A stretch of DNA of 64,000 nucleotides, taken from the NCBI GenBank assembly GCA_946807835.1, contig OX327683.1, forward strand, positions 2,237,001 to 2,301,000, given 5' to 3'. The DNA comes from Ailanthus altissimus (taxonomy: Eukaryota; Streptophyta; Magnoliopsida; Sapindales; Simaroubaceae). Of the stretch, positions 58,983 through 64,000 are shown piece by piece (the stretch's first letter is position 1; the number at the start of each line of letters is the position of its first letter). The notes under the pieces were generated by a model, which saw only the letters and a program-made list of their open reading frames with translations, did not search any database and was not told the DNA's origin. Position numbers and translations under genes: made by a program.

Positions 58983-61900
58983 CTGCATATGTAAAGAATG
59001 AAAAGTTAGAATGGTAAAAGAACCAGTATCAATGGTCATTCAAACATTACAATGGCCAGAATAGAACTTTGAATGATTATTATTGGGAGACCAAAAGTTA
59101 AAAGGTTGACAGGTTAACATTCAAATCTTATATGGGTTGGAATTTAATTATATGAGAGTCTTAATTAGTGTGAGATTTGAAAATATGGAAAGTTAAATTA
59201 TAAAACTACATATTTTAAGAGATTAAGGGGTTAAATGTAAATTCAAAATTTATATGGGTTGAAATTTAATTATATGAGAGTTTTAATGTGAGACTTGAAA
59301 ATATAGGAAGTCAAATTATAAATCTAGCTTAAAGAGATGAGCCAAAAAAAAAAAAATCAATAGTAGTATATGATCTTAAAAGCTTAAAAACAACATAATA
59401 AGGAGTAGTATTATTGTTACAAAGTTAGGATATAGTGTTTGTATTAAAACTGATATGTCATTATTGAATTATTATTACTTGTAAAGAATTATTTGACATT
59501 TTTATTTTTTCTAGTATACTAATTATATAACATCAATTAATATAAATATATTAATAATATAAAATTTTTATTTTAGGGACAGTCCTTTGCTAGGGCTTAA
59601 GAGAGTCATAGTCTTTCTAAACCAATAAATATTTACAATTTTATTCTCTAAAATAAATATTTTTATAATTTGTTCTCTCTTTCTTCTTTAAAATTTCAAG
59701 TTTGATATGATATCAAAACTCTCATATAAGTTTTTATCTCTAAATTTTGGTTGACTTCTGTTAACTTTGTATCTCTAGCATTATTGACGTGTAATAAGAA
59801 GAGACTTTAAAAAAATCTGAGCAAAGGATTTTAACTAATTACTAGCAACAATTGTGGTGATCTGAAAGCCCCGACAACCCACTTTACCATCACCATGCAT
59901 GCCAAGTGGACATTTGCATGTGTAATTCCCAATTGTGTTATGGCAAGTTCCTTCGCATTTGTATTGTTTTGGGTCATTGCACTCATTGATGTCTGTCAAA
60001 AACAAAATTGTCATCAGCATTCAACTAGGAAATAATAATACTATAAAAATAGCTATTTTGTGTGTTTAAAGATAGAATTAAAATAAATTAGAATGAAAAT
60101 AAAATTTTAAGTGAATAATCGCTCTTTCTCTATCTCCATTTCTATTTTACAAATAAGTCCCTCAAATAGTTAAAATATTACTGAGATTCATGTTGGTTTC
60201 TTCATTATATCGCTTTTGGATGCAATTCCGAAAAAGAGATTAGAGAAAAATTCACCATCATTACACACCATTTTATTTGTGTAATGTTGATTTGTGAGCA
60301 TAAATTTTGATTTTGGAGTGTAAATATTTGTTAGAGTTAATTTATATATATTTTTATTTTTGAAATGGGATTTTTTTATAATGTTATATTTCTTAAATTT
60401 TAATTTCATTTCGATTTCAAATGATGTGTTAACTAATTATTGGATGATTAATTTTTATAAATTTTAAAATTATTTATTACATTATTTTTTCATCTAATGA
60501 TTGCTTAACATCTCATTTGAGATATAAATTTTAGAATATAATTTAAAAAGTATAATATTACTCTTTTTTAATTTGAGTTTTATTTATTTTAAAATTTAAT
60601 TTTGTTTAACATAGATAGAGGGAGAGGAATTCTAACTCAATACTTTCATATTAGAGATACACATACACTAATCTTTACCACCAAACTATAATGATTTGTG
60701 CTTTTGTTTTGATATTATATAATTGTGAGTTTAATTGTTTTGATGGTAGTTTATGGGGATAAAAGTGAATTTTTACAAGCGAATATTTGCTTATACAAAT
60801 AATATTTATTTATTTTTAGAAATTGAAGAATAATGAAAGAGGAAACAAAATAGAAGGAAGAAAATTTTCATTTTCTTTTATTTTTTAAGGGTATTTTTGT
60901 CTTAAAATTTATAATAAAGGCAATAATGTACTTTTAGTTTTACAATGATAATATTTTTGTGCTAATTGATTAATCCATAGTTTTTATATTATTTATGATG
61001 TATTATAGAATCACGTCATGTATTTAATTATTTTTCATACAATAAGTTATATTGCCCACTATATATATAGGGTTAGTTTTATGGGTGCCTTTGAAGTATA
61101 ATTTAAAATTAGAGATATCCTATACGTTTAAAAAAATAGTCTTTAATATCCCCACTATTGAAAGATGTTATAGAATATATCAAAATTATTATAAAATAGC
61201 TAATATATCATTATTTATACTCTTTTTAATATATTTTCAAATTGGATACTATTTTTTTTTACTTGAGTACTAAAATAAAAATAATTTTTACAAAATATTT
61301 ATTATTTTTATTTTTAACATTTATTTAACAAAATATTTGTTATTTTAATTCTTTTAACATTTGTTTAAAATTTTAAATATTTTAATCTTAGTAAAAATTT
61401 TCAAGAAAAATTAAATTTTAAATAATTTTTAAAAATTAGATTTAATAAATAGTTTGTAAAAAATATATATTTTTTTGTTTTAGTAGTCAAGTAAAAGAAA
61501 AGAAAATAAAAATCGAAGAGAGTATCAAAATTTAAATGATTATTTTTATGGATACCTTTGAGCTATGACCTAAATTGGTATTCTCTTCTTTTATATTTCT
61601 TTTTGTTTTCTTTTTTTATTTGACTACTAAAACAAAAAAAAAATTTATAAACTATTTATTATTTTTAATTTTTAACACTTATTTAAATTTTATTTTTCTT
61701 GTAAACTTCTACTAAGATTAAAATATTTAAGCAAATGTTAAAAAAAAATTTGTTAAATTTTTATTTTAGCATTCAAGTAAAAAAAATGAAAAAAAAATAG
61801 AGTACCAAAATTGAAAATTTTATTTTAAATAAATGTTAAAATAAAATAATGAATATTTGGTTAAAAAATATTTTTTATTTTAGTACTTAAGTGAAAAAAA

Positions 61901-63309
61901 TGAAGTGCCAAAATTAAAATTATTTTATTTGAAATAAATTTTAAAAATTATTTTAATTTTAGTAATCAAGTAAAAAAAAATAAAGAGAATACCAAAATTT
62001 AAAAAATAAATTAAGAAGAGTATGAATAAGGATATATTAATCATTTTATAATAATTTTAGTATATTTCATAGCATCTCATAATAATAAGAATAGTAGAGA
62101 CTATTTCTCAAACGTGAAAGGTATTTTTAATTTTAATTTATACCCAGGGCCACCCATAACATTAACCAATATATATATGTATATATTTAATGGAAAATGT
62201 AATTTATTGTAGGATGAATTTTCAATATTATTATTTGGTGTTATACGATTAATTTATAATTTTAATATTATTTATAATGGGTAACAAAATCGCTCGCTCG
62301 CGGGTTCAAAAGTTCATGAATTATATTGTTTACTAGTACAAAAATATATACACGTATATATTCAAAGAATAAAAAGGAAAAGGAAAAAAAAAATAAAAAG
62401 CATACCTTCACATCCTTGATAGGGGTTTCCGTGGAATCCGTCATCGCATAAGCAACGATATCCTTGGCCGTTATCGGAGTAAGTACAGTGAGAGTTGGGA
62501 CCGCAGACATAATCGCTAGAATTTCGATTGGTGTCAGAGCAATTTTCTTCTTTAACAACCCATTCAATCGTAGCCTTTGAAGTTCTGAACTCATCATCTT
62601 GGCCTTCACTATTACAGATCCCTAAATCTGGTAAATCAAAAGTTTCGTCTGCAAAAAATGCAAAATCATTCGGCATGGATCCGTTTAAGTTCGTGTGATT
62701 ATAAAAGCTGTCAAGCGTGATATTTAATTTCGTGAGACTTTTGGGCAGGGGAGTCTGGCAGCAACCGATGCCTGAGCAGGATTTTTCTGTTTTGCTTGTC
62801 GGAGATATGGACTCCTTCGTGCACATAGAAACACAGCCACCCCAAAATCTCGAGTCAGCATTAGTCATATAAGCTACTGTATCACATCCGTAACCTATGA
62901 ATTTATTTCTTGTGTGTGAAAACCTGAATAGTCCGTCTCCTAAGTTGATATAAACATTCCGCGACGTGAAGTTTCCAAAACTATCATAGCGTCTTTTTGC
63001 CGTCAGGATGCCGCCGGTTATGGTGCCATTTTCAAGTGATATATTGAGAACCTGTATATTCTCTCCAAAAATCAGTTCTGGAGGAGAGTGACTATAATTG
63101 CACCTTAGATTGAAAAATTCGTTCATTGCACAGTGATCGCCGATTCCGAATGGATAAGGAACAGCGACACCCCCACATGTTGCAACATCACAACCACGCT
63201 TTGCCTTCGACATCATCGAGCTATTACTAGCTGCTGCTGCTTTTGCTTTTGTTGTTGACCAAGATAACAGCAGCGGCATGATGATGAACAACTCCCAACA
63301 CGTCGACAT
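57814..63309 (-). CDS. Wall-associated receptor kinase WAK-2 (3 exons, 740 aa)
   Basis: Join of exons 63309-62406, 59992-59843 and 58982-57814 (904+150+1169 bases), an open frame of 740 residues with GT-AG introns of 2413 and 860 bp. The architecture equals WAK-1: signal peptide, GUB_WAK_bind, EGF-like, calcium-binding EGF, membrane helix, non-RD kinase (HGDVKSANIL, DFG, GTFGYLDPEY). It differs from WAK-1 at about 14 scattered residues of the kinase exon, 5 in exon 2, and 16 in exon 1, of which 14 are packed into residues about 138-176. Likely role: plasma-membrane sensor of pectin fragments or wall state. This is the duplicated partner of WAK-1, without a transposon in its introns other than the foldback element. 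Confidence 0.93.
59142..59320. repeat. Two diverged copies of an about 100-bp repeat in WAK-2 intron 2
   Basis: Homologous to the pair at 26029-26240, with AATTTAATTATATGAGAGT and GAAAATAT(A/G)GAA words. It marks the uninterrupted Copia-B target. Confidence 0.68.
59843..59992 (-). CDS. WAK-2 exon 2: calcium-binding EGF domain
   Basis: DINECNDPKQYKCEGTC, then IGNYTCKCPLGMHGDGKVGC. The last exon base is A rather than G, giving A/GTAATT at the donor and an Ile instead of Val at the split codon. The donor GT is kept, though a G before it is the stronger context. Confidence 0.9.
61070..62167. mobile_element. Foldback/MITE-like element, WAK-2 intron 1
   Basis: Left end GGGTTAGTTTTATGGGTGCC and the reverse complement of the right end GGTTAATGTTATGGGTGGCC are inverted repeats continuing about 150 bp inward. 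The interior is AT-rich and self-complementary. It is at the same intron position as 28189-29292, so the insertion predates the duplication. Confidence 0.68.
62406..63309 (-). CDS. WAK-2 exon 1: signal peptide, GUB_WAK_bind, EGF-like
   Basis: The ATG at 63309 opens MSTCWELFIIMPLLLSW. CDVATCGGVAVPYPFGIG and the EGF-like YVCGPNSHC / YRCLCDDGF follow, ending at a GT donor (62405-62404). Outside residues 138-176 only two residues differ from WAK-1 (N35K and T69R). NLTC becomes NLRC, which removes one N-glycosylation site. Confidence 0.93.
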
Positions 63310-63397
63310 ATTTTTCTTCTTTGAGAATTATTGCTAGGCTCTAGTTTTTTTATCATGATACAGATTTGTGTGATTGAATATGCATGACTTGTCATCG

Positions 63398-63405
63398 TAT
63401 TTATA
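63398..63405 (-). promoter_or_regulatory. TATA box of WAK-2
   Basis: TATAAATA on the minus strand about 90 bp before the ATG at 63309, identical in context to WAK-1. Confidence 0.72.
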
Positions 63406-63428
63406 ATTCTAATTAAGCAGAGAGATTG

Positions 63429-63488
63429 CACGTGAACGAGTAATAAATAATAGCGTAGAAATTAGAAATTAACCAAACAAATCACGTG
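63429..63488 (-). promoter_or_regulatory. Pair of G-boxes upstream of WAK-2
   Basis: CACGTG at 63429-63434 and 63483-63488, with the same 54-bp spacing as in WAK-1. A W-box TTGACT follows at 63584-63589. Sequence to the window end matches the WAK-1 upstream region. Confidence 0.6.
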
Positions 63489-64000
63489 CAACAAGTCGTT
63501 AAATCATTTCTCCGTGTGTTATACTTTTAGAGAGGAGACTTGATGAATTTTGGTATTCTTCTGGGAAAACTTATAAGGCGTCGTTGACTGAGAGTCATCA
63601 GCCAACCAGCAGTGAAAAAGCCGTATGTATGTCCCTACCTTCAATAATTTTCCAAGAAGAAAATTCAATAAATTTCACTCCACCCCCTTCTATGTTTGGG
63701 AAATCATCAGTTATGTTTCCATCTAAGGTTTCTCAATATTTTCACATAACTAGTCACATAAAAGTGGCTTATAATAACCAATAATTTTTTCTTCTTTTTT
63801 ATTGTTATTATTATTCTTTTTAGAGTTTTGGGGACAAATATAACAAAAGAATAAATATGGCACTTGTCTGTAACTTTCTAAGTGAGTAAAAAATAAGAGA
63901 TAATAATTAGTGTTGGTGAATGAAATTTATCGTCTCTATCCAAATTAATGCACTTCCTAAAATAAAGGCTCAAAATATTATATAACTAAAATATTTAGGC

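Larger units (their letters stand above)
35536..64000. repeat. Block 2 of the tandem duplication, cut by the window end
   Basis: Homologous to block 1 from position 1076 to about 31133, where the window stops. Block 2 alone carries a full-length Copia at 51474-56944 and an extra partial copy of WAK exon 1 with promoter near 48543-48828. It lacks about 315 bp of WAK intron 2 that block 1 has, including the ATT microsatellite near 26310-26390. The equivalent of 31134-35535 should lie beyond the window if this is a simple tandem duplication. Confidence 0.93.

Overview
The window is AT-rich nuclear DNA of a flowering plant, most likely a eudicot. Split genes have plant-type GT-AG introns. The main genes are wall-associated receptor kinases (WAKs), and most of the rest is degraded transposon: Tnt1/Tork-like Ty1-copia elements, a Mutator-like (MULE) transposase and a DUF1985 gene remnant. 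I cannot name the species. No rRNA, tRNA, CRISPR or bacterial-type operon was found.

Two homologous blocks lie head to tail. Block 1 runs from about 1076 to 35535. Block 2 starts at 35536 and is cut off by the window end at a point matching block-1 position about 31133. Each block holds, in the same order: the 5' part of a MULE transposase gene (minus strand), a truncated LTR-retroelement, a WAK pseudogene (minus) broken by a Copia element and a second insertion, an RNase H-like fragment (plus), an intact three-exon WAK gene (minus), and its promoter. Block 1 also ends with a DUF1985-type remnant (plus).

The intact genes are WAK-1 (exons 30422-29519, 27259-27110, 21426-20258) and WAK-2 (exons 63309-62406, 59992-59843, 58982-57814). 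Each totals 2223 coding bases, or 740 residues: signal peptide, cysteine-rich GUB_WAK_bind region, EGF-like region, calcium-binding EGF, one membrane helix, and a cytoplasmic Ser/Thr kinase with HGD in place of HRD. They would act at the plasma membrane as cell-wall or damage sensors. The WAK pseudogenes (4905-13995 and 39378-48828) have no kinase exon and share the same stop codons and the same Copia insertion, so they were dead before the block was duplicated.

The two blocks date each other's insertions. The Copia elements at 6179-11611 and 40640-46101 are one shared older insertion. The Copia at 21595-26028 (intron 2 of WAK-1, antisense to it), the Copia at 51474-56944 (3' of WAK-2) and the 2.3-kb LTR at 15921-18238 are each in one block only, and the other block shows the empty site. 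The most notable signal is a 116-bp patch in exon 1 of the two intact WAKs (29895-30010 versus 62782-62897) with 17 substitutions, while exon 1 on either side is almost identical. This suggests gene conversion or diversifying selection on the extracellular domain.
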